Below are positions 10,926-23,200 of a stretch of DNA of 64,000 bases, piece after piece. The notes beneath the pieces are model-generated. The model made no database searches. It was not told where the DNA came from and was given only the letters and a program-made list of their open reading frames with translations. The stretch is taken from the NCBI GenBank assembly GCA_949130485.1, contig OX422204.1, forward strand, positions 5,332,015 through 5,396,014. The letters run 5' to 3'. How positions within the stretch are numbered: position 1 is the stretch's first letter; the number at the start of each line of letters is the position of its first letter. The position numbers were made by a program, and so were the translations under genes. Origin of the DNA: Agelas oroides (taxonomy: Eukaryota; Porifera; Demospongiae; Agelasida; Agelasidae).

Positions 10926-11264
10926 GCGGAGGAATAGAAGCAAGCCTTGTAACAGCCAGGCTAGAGTCCTCAGCTGATTTTAATTCAACTGTCCGGTAGA
11001 CTGCTGCAAATGGAGATCCCTTGCAGAGGGGCTTGTGGGCCTGAGTATATTGGCTGTACAAGCACATTGTCTGAGAAGATATAGTAGCTGCCACCTCGGT
11101 CTCTAGTCATGTAAGCAAGACCCTTCACAAAAGGTGTGGCTTGCGAGACTATACTCTGCCTCTAGCCAATTACCTTTCTCCCAACGCAATATCTAGGTCT
11201 TAACACTGACATCTATGTTGAAAAAATGCATAGGAATCTGTATAATCCTAACCTTTGGCACAAG

Positions 11265-11312
11265 GCTGGAAGCGATCAAAAACTGGACAGTGGGAAGGCT
11301 TGGAAACACAAG
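11265..11312. mobile_element. Fragment of the 33402-type MITE
   Basis: GGAAGCGATCAAAAACTGGA followed by CAGTGGGAAGGCTTGG matches the right arm of the element at 33402-33830. Confidence 0.55.
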
Positions 11313-11452
11313 GTTACCGGTATAGTTTGTAGGTTCTGTTGTCCAGTCCAAAATCAAGTTCAAAATCGAGTCCATAATTCAGTCCATAGTCCGGTCCAGA
11401 GTCCAGGTTTTGTACCTACCCTGGAAGTTTGCATGCACTATAAAATAATTTC

Positions 11453-11575
11453 AATTCTAATACTTGCACAGTGCCACTTGAACTGTGCACTCTGCAACAT
11501 TTCACTTTAAAAGTACTCTAATATTCAATTCTAACGGAGTCCACAGTTCAAGTGGCACTGTGCAAGTATTAGAAT
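11453..11575. repeat. Hairpin (35-bp inverted repeat)
   Basis: AATTCTAATACTTGCACAGT at 11453 onward is inverted at 11541-11575 (ACTGTGCAAGTATTAGAATT). It overlaps a second inverted pair around AGTACTCTAATATT. Confidence 0.65.
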
Positions 11576-11687
11576 TCAATATTAGAGTACTTACTCTATC
11601 TCATAAATTCTAATGTATGCATCATTCAGGCATTTTGTACTATGGTTACACGTATCCATCCTTAGGCGTATGCATGTGCAAACAGAC

Positions 11688-11864
11688 ACACATGCAGAAG
11701 GAGACAACAGCTAAAGAGTTACCTACATTGGAGCACCCTGAAGGAGACCAACTTCCAATTAAGGAGCAACCTACAGAAGAGCCGCCCATGCAGAAAAAGG
11801 AAGAAGCTGCAGAAACTTCCACCTCAGATGAAGAAAGACCTTCTGAAGGGAAAGTGGCTCACAG
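11688..11864 (+). CDS. Possible acidic exon, unknown protein
   Basis: An open frame with repeated Glu/Pro-rich wording (KEQPTEEPPMQKKEEAAE) ends at a good donor (CACAG/GTGAGC). A candidate acceptor (GCAAACAG) lies at 11680-11687. No neighbour exon was found and no family is recognised. Confidence 0.3.
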
Positions 11865-12099
11865 GTGAGCATACACAGCTTGCCCAGAATGTGTTGAAAG
11901 CCCAGTTCCCCCACATCAATGGCATGCAATGCACTTCAACTTGTTTGGAGACAACACAGCAAGAAATGACAAATTTCACCGTCCGATATCGATCGAATCG
12001 GACTGGCCCATGTTCAGCTGCGCCCCTGAGTGTTCAAAGCAGCTACCGCTACCAAAATATATTGCGAATTGGGGAGGTCTTGGGGCATCGTATCGATAC

Positions 12100-12370
12100 T
12101 AAAATCTCTCCAAAAGCAGCTTCAGAGAAGGCACAAACAACAGTGTCTGAAAATACATACACTTTTCCGAATATTGATGTTTTTCGGACGGCCATTTTAT
12201 CGCTTCTAGCGCCAACAGGAAACAATGCGCGGGCGTCATTTTTGGTACACCAGGTACCACGTACCTCAGCTACAGTCTTGTGGTATCGCCGAATGTTTAC
12301 GCAGTTTTCCCTCCCCGTTTGAGTGTCCGAATATACCTGTCGTCCGATGATTGCTAACTTACTCTAGTGC
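12100..12370 (+). repeat. Dispersed repeat, copy 1
   Basis: AGCAGCTTCAGAGAAGGCA, TCTTGTGGTATCGC and the ending TACCTGTCGTCCGATGATTG are shared in order with 44990-45190. The last part is the unit that was amplified into the satellite at 45140-45790. Confidence 0.6.
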
Positions 12371-13189
12371 AATCTGCCAGTGTACTCCTCACTACTCTTC
12401 CAAAAAGCAGAAACCCAGGTCTGGTGTTCTGAGTGACAGTTCTTACTGCATGCAAGAATGTTATTATTACATTTAAAATCTGGATATCAAGATGTTGGCA
12501 GCTCCGTGCCTGTTGTATTATTTATTGTGCCAGTGGTAATAAAGTGCTAGACACATTTTCTCTGTGATTCAAAGTACAACAATCTCTTGCTTACCCCATG
12601 CAATATGATTATGCCTTCCGCAATCTGATTGAAGCTGTTAAATTTGAAAGTTACCCCCTACTAGCTGCCATGTGATGAGAAATATGACTCAGAACACCAG
12701 ATCCTCTTCACACGCGTGTGGAGGTTTGGGCGTGAGACTAGCTACTGCCAAATGTGTAATGCTGTTTCTGATCTCTGCATCCTAACTGTGCTCAATCTCC
12801 ATCTAAAAAAACACCCTTGTACATTGGCTTAAAGTCCAATAAGAAGAATGTTTAGCATCTTCTTTGATAGACTAAGTTTTTTTGCTTCCTATCACGAAAG
12901 CCTCTCTGTCCCCAGTTTCCGTGACTATGTTCTCTATTGGGATACAGTGTGTGTCAAATTGCTTCATAGACGAACTAGCATAAACCTGAGGCTAAGACAC
13001 TTATCCTGATTTCTATTCAGCTTTTAATATGCTGCTTGCAGTTTCTGTTATGGAAACAACAAACAACATAACGATCGGTGCATGACTACATGCCCTGACT
13101 TAGACTTGCAGCCTAACTCATTTCGTATCCAGGCTCCACTTAGGCTTGAAGCCTGGGAGATCTGTATATAGTCTTATTTCCAAGCCCCA
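12371..13189. other. Stretch without a supported gene
   Basis: No domain-bearing frame and no strong repeats. A GGGCGTGAGACTAGCT segment near 12728 resembles the TAGTCTCG element ends. Confidence 0.45.
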
Positions 13190-13372
13190 CTAATAGGGGA
13201 CATCCTGATTTGCAGCTTCCTCTACACATTTCGCTTCAGAACTACTTCCATATATGGAGAGTGCCACTACGCAAGACACTGCAACATGTTTATGGAGGAT
13301 ATTATTCCCCAGTAACATGGTAGCAAGATGGTCCATGCTTCCTTCACATGCTACACCACCCTTACTCATCAC
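13190..13372 (-). pseudogene. N-terminal fragment of a beta-helix receptor paralogue
   Basis: The minus-strand frame contains LSIYGSSSEAKCVEEAANQD and a preceding ILHKHVAVSC. These align in order with ILHEYVDVFDVVSLSMYGSR of the larger copy at 13948-17199. DNA similarity is clear (CTTCCATATATGGAGAGTG versus CTTCCATACATGGAGAGTG). Only this exon-sized piece remains. Confidence 0.6.
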
Positions 13373-13630
13373 TAGGAGCTACTGTATAGGCAAACCAGCT
13401 TTCCTTCATACATTATTTCATAAGGTGCTGGTGTAGTTCATATGCATGTTCAATTACAAGCCATTAACGACAGTTTGTTAGCATCCGTATGCTATAGCAA
13501 GATGGTCCGTGCTTCCTTTACATGCTACACCATCCTTACTCATCACTAGGGGCTACAAACCAACTTTCCTTCATACATAATTATTTCATAAGGTGCTGGT
13601 GTAGTTCATAAGCGTGTTCAAGTACATGAC
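13318..13630. repeat. Direct duplication of about 130 bp
   Basis: The copies at about 13320-13452 and 13496-13628 share GCAAGATGGTCC, TACTCATCACTAGG and AAGGTGCTGGTGTAGTTCAT. Confidence 0.75.
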
Positions 13631-13947
13631 ATCTTGGCACTGTTGTAGGATGTTGAGTAGCTAATATGGAACACAAGTGTATCTATCACCACTGTTACTG
13701 TATGCACAGTTTGCTGGATTCCAAGATAAAGGAGCTGTTTGTGTTTTATGTTTTGAAATACACAAAATTGATTATTAGACTGCAACATGCAAGTAGTAAA
13801 TGCTTCGCTATAACCATTTCACACAATAATTATATTATGTATAAGATAAGCTTACGAAATCAGCTAAACCTGCAAAAGTATAAAATTACTAGTAAGTGTA
13901 CACACATTGTTATTTTGAACATCAGTAACTGTTGTGTCTATGAGTAT

Positions 13948-16900
13948 CTAATCAGCGAGGAGGGGCTCTCTCAACTCTACAAAGGTGACAGCGGGAGGTT
14001 GAGCAGGTACTGGAGCACAGCCTGAGCTCCGTCTCTCTCTTACCTCCATCTCTCCACTATCGTTAGCTATTTCACCTTTTCTCCTAAGGAGGCGAAAGAA
14101 GTACTGTGGTATGCCCAGGTCTATGAGCTTGTTACTAGTATGGTAGACCAGGACAGCCATGAACAGGATATAGAAGATGCTGATCATAGTGTATGCTGTA
14201 GCTTGCTGTTGCTTTGTGGACTGGGTTTTGCTTCCACAAGCACTGTAGTTGAAGAATGACTACAGTACAAACACTGTCATGTTGCTATTCAGTGCAGTCT
14301 CATAAAGATTCACTAGCTTGTTCTTGTACACTCCAGCAGCTGAAAGAAGAGCCAAAGGAAGGGCAGTCACACCCACAAATAGAGCACTAAGTCTCGGGTC
14401 ATGCCTTGTGTTGGCAGTTAGTGCAATAAAGAGTATATATGATTCTTATAACCAACATCAGTCCCGGCCACCAGTGAAACCTGTCCTTGTAGGTTCCCTG
14501 GAAGGCATCCAGTAGAGGCTTCAACCTCTGAACCAGCCTAACTATCCTGTGGTTGTGTGCCCTCTGCAAGGCTGGAGCAAACAGCAGGAGTAGGGTAAGA
14601 GGGATAATGTAGAAGAGGGCGAACAGAGTGGACACCACAACCAAGGCTATGTGCTTTCCCTGGGAGTATTAAAAGCAGGTATATATATTGGAGCAATACT
14701 GACATTTGGATGAACCTAGCATCAAAGCTAAACCAGACTCACAACTTCCACAAAGAACTCCAGAGAGACGAAAAACACATTGTACATCTGGACTAGTGAG
14801 GTTGAAATCAGTCTCTTGCAGTTTGCAGTACGCATTAGGACAATGCATGTGAGTGAGGAGTCCCTCCTCATCAGACCCCATGCCAATCCACACAGAGCCC
14901 GACCTTGTGAATCTCTGAGAGTTGATGTCACATTGCACAGAGGCTTGCTGCAACATTGGATGACACTTACATTGAGACTGTTCTAAAATAAAGCCTTGAG
15001 GACACTTTAGGTTCAGATGCTTCATGTTAAGATAACCTCTTTCGACTGTCAGCTGCACAAGAATCCCAGATATGTTCTCAGGAGTCAAAATTGTGTAGTT
15101 GAGAGGTTCACATGCATTTCCCAAACCTTGAAGTTCAGGGAAGATGTCATATTTATCACTGATCTTACTCCTGACAACTGCTGGTGAAATTCCAACCCCC
15201 ACTCCTACTGCTGAGATATTGAATGTAGGGTAGACACTAATATGTGGTACCACAGTTGCATCACACATAATCTCTGGCCTTTGATTGCAAAAGCAGATGA
15301 ATAAAGGGTTAGAACTCACTTGATACAAGATGCTGAGCAAGCTGTTCAGGGATCCAAAACGAAATACATGGAAAAATATCGCATGTGACTTAATAGAAGT
15401 GAACATGTGCCTGGAATTGACTGTGGTCATGCAGTCTGTCTCATTTCCAGCATATATATCATATCCTGTTATTGGTGCTATGTTCCCTTCCAGATACACA
15501 AAAGTATCATTGTTGTTAAGAATGTCAAGATCCACTATTTGGTAGAAGCATGAATCAAGTACTTCAGAAACGGAACCATTATCAACACATATTCCTCCTC
15601 CATACTTGAGTGCTGTGTTTTCTAAAATGTAGACCTGAGCACCTCGATGTAAGTAAATGTGACTGTCCACTGTAAGAACAAGTGCACCTCCACACTGAAT
15701 TCCTGTGTTGTTTTTGAAAACATTGACTCCATGGAAATGCAGGTCACTATTATAAATATACACTGCAGACATATTGTTATTGAAAAATCCTGTCTGTTTA
15801 CAGTGCACTTCAGTATTCAATACTGATAAGGCAGTAATTCCAATTCATTCCGGTATCATATTTTCATCTAGAAGCACAAGATTGTTATTGCTCATTTCAA
15901 CTGATTCTAGGGAAATAGACACATCACCTGCAGAATTTGTCATGAGCTCTTCAAACCGAACAACAGCAAGATAAAATTGGAAATTCTCTTGGACAAGAAC
16001 ATTTTGTACTAGTTTAACTTTCTGCAGTCTCAGTTGAATGGTACTTTGAGCAAGTGTTGGAATGAAGGAAACATGCAGGCCACTTCCAACATTATCAGCT
16101 ATATTTGGACTTCCTTTATAACAATTTTTACATCAATTGTAGCTTTATGATTGTACTCATCATTGATGTAAAGGTTAAGTACTGCAAAAGTAGGATGAAC
16201 CACAGGTACCAGTTTCATTGGACCACCTTCTGTTATTCTGTTTGCATGAGTGAAATTAGAGTTTTGTACCAGAAGAGAACAATTGTTGTAAATATCCACT
16301 TGTAAATGAGTAGCATAGAGTGCAATGTTGTTAGAGAAGTAGCACTTGGAAATGGTGACATGGACATCATAATCTATCCTTGGATCCACGCGAACTATAA
16401 TTCCTGAACCAAATGAAAATGGACTATAGTATTTGGCCTCGTAATCAAGTTCACACCATAAGATATCTTTGTCCTTTCAACTGTAAAATTGGAAGCAACC
16501 TTGTTCAATGGATTGGAAAACCGAACCCACAGATTACTGCCACAACATTCCCAATTATCCACAGAACAATCAACCTTTCCCTTCAACAGTCTGTAGTTAC
16601 TGTGGGTGATTACTGAGTCTTGAATACGGGAGATACCCAGTAGATTAATGCACAGCAGTCCAATTTGAGAGCTGTTGGTTATGAATAAGAAGCTGAGGCT
16701 GACATTAAATTCCCTCAAATATGTACAGTGCGAAATATGAAAGTACAAATTCTGGACCACCTGTGAAACCTCCAGTTTCTCCCTGCACTCCACAGTAAAC
16801 CAACGTTATTCCAGAGAGAGAAAAGTTGGCCACATCCATGAACCCAAATCCACCCTCTCTGTACTCACAGTTAATGACCACATGATTTTCCCTTGCACTA

Positions 16901-17199
16901 CCATTCACTTCAGACCTGCTTCCATACATGGAGAGTGACACCACATCAAACACATCAACATATTCATGGAGGATATACTCATCAGGTAGCATGGTGACAG
17001 TGGTTTGAGAGGTGAAGCACTGTGAGGGATCTACCAGACACTGTGACCATGTCAGACATGATGGGCTCTGGCAATCAGGTGTGAGTGAAGGGACAATGGT
17101 GCGTGCTGTGAGGCCACTAGCACCAACTTGTAACTCACTCACCACATTAGCAACTGCAACACTGAGGACAATGATGACAGACCAGTAGAGTAAAAGCAT
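13948..17199 (-). pseudogene. Beta-helix multipass receptor, decayed
   Basis: The start at 17199 gives a signal peptide (MLLLYWSVIIVLSVAVANVV) and a secreted N-terminus. Frames shift near 16755, 16435 and 16115, and an in-frame TGA lies near 15844. The body is rich in Asn and hydrophobic rungs (FNNNMSAVYIYNSDLHFHGV), typical of right-handed beta-helix ectodomains. It is followed by a Cys-rich block (CKCHPML, LSGVLCGSCESGLALMLGSS). The transmembrane part resumes at 14644 (GKHIALVVVSTLFALFYII, then FQGTYKDRFHWWPGLMLVIR), so the first helices expected after the Cys block are deleted. The tail at 13948-14187 has another helix and a charged end (RLLRRKGEIANDSGEMEV). Such proteins form large families in sponges; their ligands are unknown. 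The number of lesions makes it non-functional unless the assembly is faulty. Confidence 0.75.
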
Positions 17200-18150
17200 C
17201 TTTTGAAGAGCAACGATCTATCACACAGTAACACCACTTTAGTACATACATACATAGCTACTAGTTAAAAAGTCAGCTAAGGCAATTTTACATGTATATG
17301 TCCCAATGCTTATAGTTTGTACCATTTGACACTTTCAATTGCTCACTGTCTAGTATTCTAGCTGAAAACTCAAGCACTGTTTGTGAACTGATAGTTTATG
17401 CACAGAGGTGGCTGTCAACAATAGCAAGCAGAGTCAGTGAATAAAGAGGCATACAAAGTGTGAGAGAGACAATGATTTGTATACAAAAGTAGATGTTTCA
17501 ATTTGTCAACCGTATACTCCCAAAAGTAAATATTTGTGAAGGCACAGCCTGAGTTGTCATCATTGTACAGGTAAACTATAAACTGTACACAGTTTCATCA
17601 TTATGTTTGGGATGCAGAACAGTTTAAAATGTTGTCTTCACTCTCCTGTAATCACATAGCTACATGACGTTGAAGTAAGTACGCTGGTAGCCAGATATAG
17701 CGCTTGAGTGAAATAGACAGTTAGTCTTATTAAACACTCGTTTCACAAACCACCACCCTCACTCATTACTAAGAACTCAAAAGGAACTTTCTCTTATGAC
17801 TAGCCGGGAAAGTGCAGGGGTGTCCAAACGTCAAAGTGGAGAGGTCTGGTTCATACCTCCTACAGAGGCTGCTGATCACAGTGCTGAGAGGAAACACCAT
17901 CTCCATTGTTGGAACTATTGGGCCTCCATCTATAATGTATTCTGTCCATATATTTTAATTTTGATGGTTTTTTCAATTGCAAGATGGCAAGAGCAATACT
18001 TGCATTAAAAAAGTAGCAATTATGACAACAGTAACAAAATAACCACTCGATTGTCATTTGTACGTAACTGCTCATTTAACATCTAAATTCTACGGTTACT
18101 TTCTTTGGTATGCTGTTCCAGAGGCTGCGTGAGGCTTAGAGGTACCTCAG
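17200..18150. other. Stretch without a supported gene
   Basis: Probably upstream sequence of the beta-helix gene. One 70-codon plus-strand frame at 17796-18008 has no domain. Confidence 0.45.
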
Positions 18151-18559
18151 GGCCGTAGCCGCCTGTCCGGTTAGTCCGGTTTCAAACGGACCACTTTTTC
18201 CCTCACTCGTGGCTTGCTTGTCGCCAATTAGCGCCATTGCTCGGCGGACGCCCACGCAAGGTCCCCAAGCACACAGGTGACATGTTGAAACTTGCGAGAT
18301 GGCTGCGAACAGTGCGAAAGAACTCTTCCGAGTCTTCCTTCCAACAACTTGGCGTTCTTCCAAGCGAACGATTAGTCTCGCAAGCAGTGGTGTAGCCAGG
18401 ATGAGCAAGTTACGTGGGTAACACGCATCTGCTGGGGGACCTATAGGGCATCCTCCCGCCATAAAAAATTATACACTCTAAGATCGCTTCAGATGCCGTT
18501 TTCGGCCACAAATACAATTCTTTCAGTCTTACCTGCATGCTCGCTTCATGTCCGCATGA

Positions 18560-18776
18560 AACTTACGATCGTGCATGCTAAGTGGACCTGGTCAAGTAAA
18601 GACAAGCAATCAACAATTGACTACGTGGTGGTTAGTAAGGAAGACGAGCACCGGGTGACCAAAATGACGGTGGATGATGAGGGGCAAATGGATGTAGGCT
18701 CAGACCACTGTGTGCTGAAGCTGGAAGTGGACATGGGCAGACCCAAACTCTCAAAACCAGAAGATGCAGAAGATGC
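18560..18776 (+). pseudogene. Non-LTR retrotransposon endonuclease fragment
   Basis: The frame gives KWTWSSKDKQSTIDYVVVS, then MDVGSDHCVL. These are the C-terminal signature blocks (IDYxxVS and GSDH) of the APE-type endonuclease that opens target DNA in LINE-like elements. The frame runs into the assembly gap, so the reverse transcriptase part cannot be seen. The upstream part of the endonuclease is missing. Confidence 0.65.
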
Positions 18777-18976
18777 NNNNNNNNNNNNNNNNNNNNNNNN
18801 NNNNNNNNNNNNNNNNNNNNNNNNNNNNNNNNNNNNNNNNNNNNNNNNNNNNNNNNNNNNNNNNNNNNNNNNNNNNNNNNNNNNNNNNNNNNNNNNNNNN
18901 NNNNNNNNNNNNNNNNNNNNNNNNNNNNNNNNNNNNNNNNNNNNNNNNNNNNNNNNNNNNNNNNNNNNNNNNNNNN
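18777..18976. other. Assembly gap (200 N)
   Basis: Exactly 200 undetermined bases, followed by a TA dinucleotide run. The open frames spanning it are artefacts. Confidence 0.99.
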
Positions 18977-19017
18977 TATATATATATAATTATATATTTT
19001 GAAAACACAACTACCTA

Positions 19018-19060
19018 GAAAGGTGTATAACCGGTTTTTCCTGGAATTGTGTACAGACCT
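19018..19060 (-). repeat. Diverged repeat unit (TGTACACAATTCCAGGAAAAA family)
   Basis: Reverse complement of units found at about 26240-26290, 26320-26375, 27085-27135 and 27150-27205 (CTGTACACAATTC, GGAAAAACCGG, TATACACTTA). Confidence 0.5.
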
Positions 19061-19165
19061 TGTCAAACTTTGAAAACAGTAGCTACATCTGCCAGGTGTG
19101 CGACTGAGGCATTTCAGTCCCACCTGTGCAGTACATATAGAGGATTGTGAGGGCCGGTGGTTGTC

Positions 19166-19237
19166 CGGTTGTCGTAGCTCAGTGGCAGAGCACTGGCTGC
19201 ACAAGCCAGGTATCCTGGGTTCGATTCTTGGCAACCG
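19166..19237 (+). repeat. tRNA-like SINE head or tRNA pseudogene
   Basis: Box A (TAGCTCAGTGGCAGAGCAC) and box B (GGTTCGATTC) are intact, and a stem CTGGC/GCCAG closes a 7-base anticodon loop TGCACAA. Base 33 of the loop is G, not the invariant U, and the acceptor pairing is ambiguous. A tRNA-derived SINE is more likely than a working tRNA. A similar head occurs inverted near 46720-46790. Confidence 0.5.
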
Positions 19238-19238
19238 T

Positions 19239-20238
19239 CGGCCTTTTCACTTTCCACTATTTTCGCTTCATAACATCTCAATTCTCTTTATTCCAACATG
19301 AGGCAAGAGTTCTAAGCAAGTAGCTACATCTGTTGAGAGACTTGTAGGAAGACCAAAATGTTGGCTTCAGTCATTAGTCTTACGGTAAATTGGATTAGCA
19401 TAAATAAATTAATACCCTGGCTTACGTAGAATTAGATTTATGATAAATTCCTGGAATTGAATTTATTGGATCACACGTAGTATTAGGATAATGACAGTAG
19501 CTAGTTATCATTGAATATGTTTGATTGACACATTTTATGAGACCAGATGCATGAAGCACTATTACAATATATGAACGAGCTACAGTAATTATTGTAACAA
19601 GTGAGATGCTGGGTTTTTTTTTGATGAGCACACTTTGTACCAACTAAAATATTTCTGTCCTACCCTTGTTCCCAGGCTCTCCCCTCCTTAGCAGGGAGAG
19701 CCTGGGAACGAGGGTATTTCTGTCCCACAAACTGCAATCTCAGGTTTGTTAATGGGCAGTACCAAGTGCTAGTGTCATGCATAGTGCAAACACCGGTCCA
19801 ACCGCAGGGAAAGACTTAGAACAAACATCAGTGTCCGGCAAAACAATCCTTCTCAACTTGAGACTTTATAAATCAGCATGTCAGTGCAAGTGTTTACATG
19901 TATAGAATCTAGTACATGCAATGCCGGTTTCCATTGGTACATACAGTGGAATGCACCTGTAAATCAGAGGAGCTTGGAAGTTAATTGCCGCTATCAATCA
20001 CATCCCGCATAATAGCTATCATTTCAAAAGCAGAAAATGTGTGCATTCATGTAACTCTATATTATGCTTTCTAGCAGCATAGCTCACGCAGTTACACGGG
20101 TTTGATCATTGACTGTTTGTATAGAGATGTACGATGTGTAACCATTATCATACACAATCAAAATCAAAAACAACTTGATTAAACCTATACAGTGCAAATC
20201 AACACAACAATCAGGAGTTCTTATGTCAGTGTATTTGG
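19239..20238. other. Stretch without a supported gene
   Basis: Downstream of the epimerase-like gene. Apart from the 56-bp element at 19661-19716 nothing is recognised. Confidence 0.45.
19661..19716. mobile_element. 56-bp minimal TIR element, 9-bp TSD
   Basis: Two inverted arms (TACCCTTGTTCCCAGGCTCT and its complement ending GAACGAGGGTA) with almost no loop. A perfect 9-bp duplication TTTCTGTCC lies at 19652-19660 and 19717-19725. It has the same terminal motif as the larger TAGCCTCGTTCCCAG elements, so it is the shortest member of that family here. Confidence 0.85.
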
Positions 20239-23200
20239 TCATTCTACGTACACACCGAAGCTTCCACCCCATGTCTCACCCGCACTGAGTGTGGTAAGGT
20301 GGTCATGGTTATTGTATGCATCAGCCATGGCACTCATGGGCTCTATGGCCACAGCATTTTCGTTGAAGATCGAGTTGGATCCAGTGAACACATGAACAAA
20401 TCTGAAGTTACTATCCTGCCACAAAACCACAGTCTGGCCAGCTTCTGCATCATACAACTTTGTCTTCAAAACGGGGCATGCATCAGGTCCTTTGGTAGGC
20501 TTGAATTCATCGTCGTAGAATGTCGGGTTAGTCTCATTGCCACCTATGGGTTCAGACCCATTGAAACCACTGTACAAGTCTGTGATTCCAGTGGGGTCCA
20601 TATTTGCATTTAATTCCACATGGTTCCAGCCTGTACACTGATCGAAAGTTAAAACAGCTCTGTAAGTGGTACAAGCAAAATATGGATGCCAGCCAACATA
20701 GAGTGGCAGAGGTGAGCGTTGCATTGGGTTCGAGATCTGAAATGAAATGTTGAAACCGTCCATGCTCAGCTCGTAATGGATGAGTATGTTGACCTGGAAA
20801 GGGTATCCTTTCTGAGCAACATTAGTGATGGTGTGGGAGAGAGTCAGAAGAGCATAGTCATCTGTGACTTCCATCGCATGCACCATCAGCGTTGTGTGAG
20901 CCATCATACCATGAAGGGCATTGACACGTGGTGGGTCTGTGCTGTTCTCATTCACATCTAGCTGGTAGGTGCCATTGAAGAAGGTGTACTTTCCCTGGAA
21001 ATGAAGATAAGTCATACACGTGGAATTACAATCATGAATGAGCACATTTGAACTAATTACATGATCAAAACTTCCTTATTATTCTGATTAAAGTGACAGG
21101 CAATATTTTGTACATTGTGCTTTCACCTAGCGGAAAAGAAAATTTAGCACACATAGCATTACAGAAACATTCCTTGCATTTTGTTAGACCATGGAGCAAG
21201 CAGGTATTACAGGAAGAACACATCAACAAATTTTCTGTTATGCTGAAAGTTGAAGCCTCCCAGCTCTTTAATCATGAGGCTTTCAACTGCTTAATCGCAT
21301 GTGAGCGTGAAAAGAGGCTTTGAACTGGATGAACAGTTTATGTGTTTATCTCAGAGTTATGAGTTTGAAGATAAGATGGTCGGAATGCTGCATGCATTCT
21401 GGTCAAGATGCCTAGCATGCCAGTTACCAGAAGCAGTATATATATTCTGCGCATGTGCAGAAACCATCTCGTGGTTACGAAAGAAGCTACTAAAAGATGG
21501 CGACTTTGTGTAGTGTTGATTCATTGCGTTAGCCGAGTTCAGGCAATGATAGTTTGGTTTAGCTTGGTTGAAAATAAACCTGCCTTACTCAGGACGTAGT
21601 CAGGAGACCTGCTAGTAAAGTGAATAAGCTACAACGGTGGAAACGCGGGTACCTGCTGTGTACCTGAAAATGACCAATAATACACGCAAAAGTTGGCTGA
21701 CAGTTTCAGCGAAGGTACGTTTCAACTGTCACTGACACAATCGATTGAACCAGTAGCGTGTGGCATATAAGCTGACTGTGGCCAACTATGATCAACAGGC
21801 AAACTTCGAATGCGACCTACTCCTTTGCCGTTGCTCATCAATACACAGCATTACTTCCTCTTTCAGATCGCAATATGCCTCTTATCAAGGATGTCTTCCA
21901 TCCTTCGAGCTACACAGTAGATCACTCGCTGTCGGGCGTACAGGCAAAGTTCGTAGATTGCGCATGCAAATCATGCGATCTTGAGATTGCGCACACGTGT
22001 TACGCAATCTCCAGATTGCGCACATGTGTTACACAATCTCGAGATTGCCTGCTCAATCGCGGGATTCTGAGAATGTGCAACGCAATCTCGAGATTGTGCA
22101 AATTCTCAGACTGCGTGGAACATATATAAGTGTAAAGTTTGCAGAATTCAGAATAACACATACTGAGAAGGGCTGTCCTAAATAGAAGTCATTGCAAATG
22201 GGCAAAGTGCAATCTGGAGATCCTAAGGGAAGTGCATCTTAGGCCCAACATTTGTTGATTCCTCCCTGAGGTTATTTGCTGATGACTGTGTCTTGTATCA
22301 GCAGCCCAAAAATTGTGCAAAACCATTTGGATTTCTTAAACCAGTGGGCTGAAAAATTGTACTGCAGAATTTTATGTGATCATGGTCATGCATAACATTG
22401 CTTGGAAGAGGTAGCTACACAAATACAAGGATGTCACAACTATGCAAAATCTGACATGGTCAGAACACTCGCAACGCAACCCAACGCAAGAAGAACGAAG
22501 AAATCAAATAAACATCATAGGCATTCACTTGGAATCTTTTTAAGATTATGGATACCTTCTTCAACTCATACTTCCACTTCTGTTAGGACTTAGGCCTAGC
22601 ACTGGAATCTCGAGTCAACGCTTCTTTGAGCAATTAAGGAAAAATTTACTTATTAATTGCATGGGTCTAAAACTAAATTAGCTAACAACACTACAGCTAT
22701 ATCTTTGCTAGCATAAAGTCTATCTTCAACAGATTGTGTTAACTGATAACATGTAGACAAATCAGATGACGCCAAAGTGCATCATTTGTGGTTAAAAGGT
22801 TAAATGCAACTTTGAATACTACTGTGTATATACTCACTAACTCCACCCAAATATTATACTACACTAGATTGACTCTAAAGAGGGAGGGAGCTTTTAAATA
22901 GTCACTTTGCACCTCTATTTAACACACGTAGCATAGACTGTGACAACAATGCAGAACATTTTGGTCACATAGACCTTCTTCAATGGTATAGAGGGAGCTT
23001 ATATTGAAAAAGTCACAAAAAAGTTTTCTGAATGAAAACAAGTGCATGTAGGGATGGAACCCTCAAAAACCAACCAAACTAGATGGGAATGACACCACAA
23101 CAATTTCACACTATCCCTACATCTTGTGCCATTTTGCCAACTATGCTTTGTGTTTGTTAGTTGTGTTGATAGGAGGGTTGTGGAAGGCAGTGGGATGGGT

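Noticed and set aside
11115-11152. A TAGTCTCG-type element end near 11140
   Set aside because: GCTTGCGAGACTA matches a terminus, but the putative left arm (TAGTCATGTAAGCAAGACC) pairs poorly and flanks do not match.
18493-19234. Long frames crossing 18777-18976
   Set aside because: They read through 200 N and are artefacts, except the endonuclease motif before the gap.
19166-19237. Functional tRNA gene
   Set aside because: The anticodon loop lacks U33 and the acceptor stem is ambiguous. The same head recurs elsewhere as a repeat.
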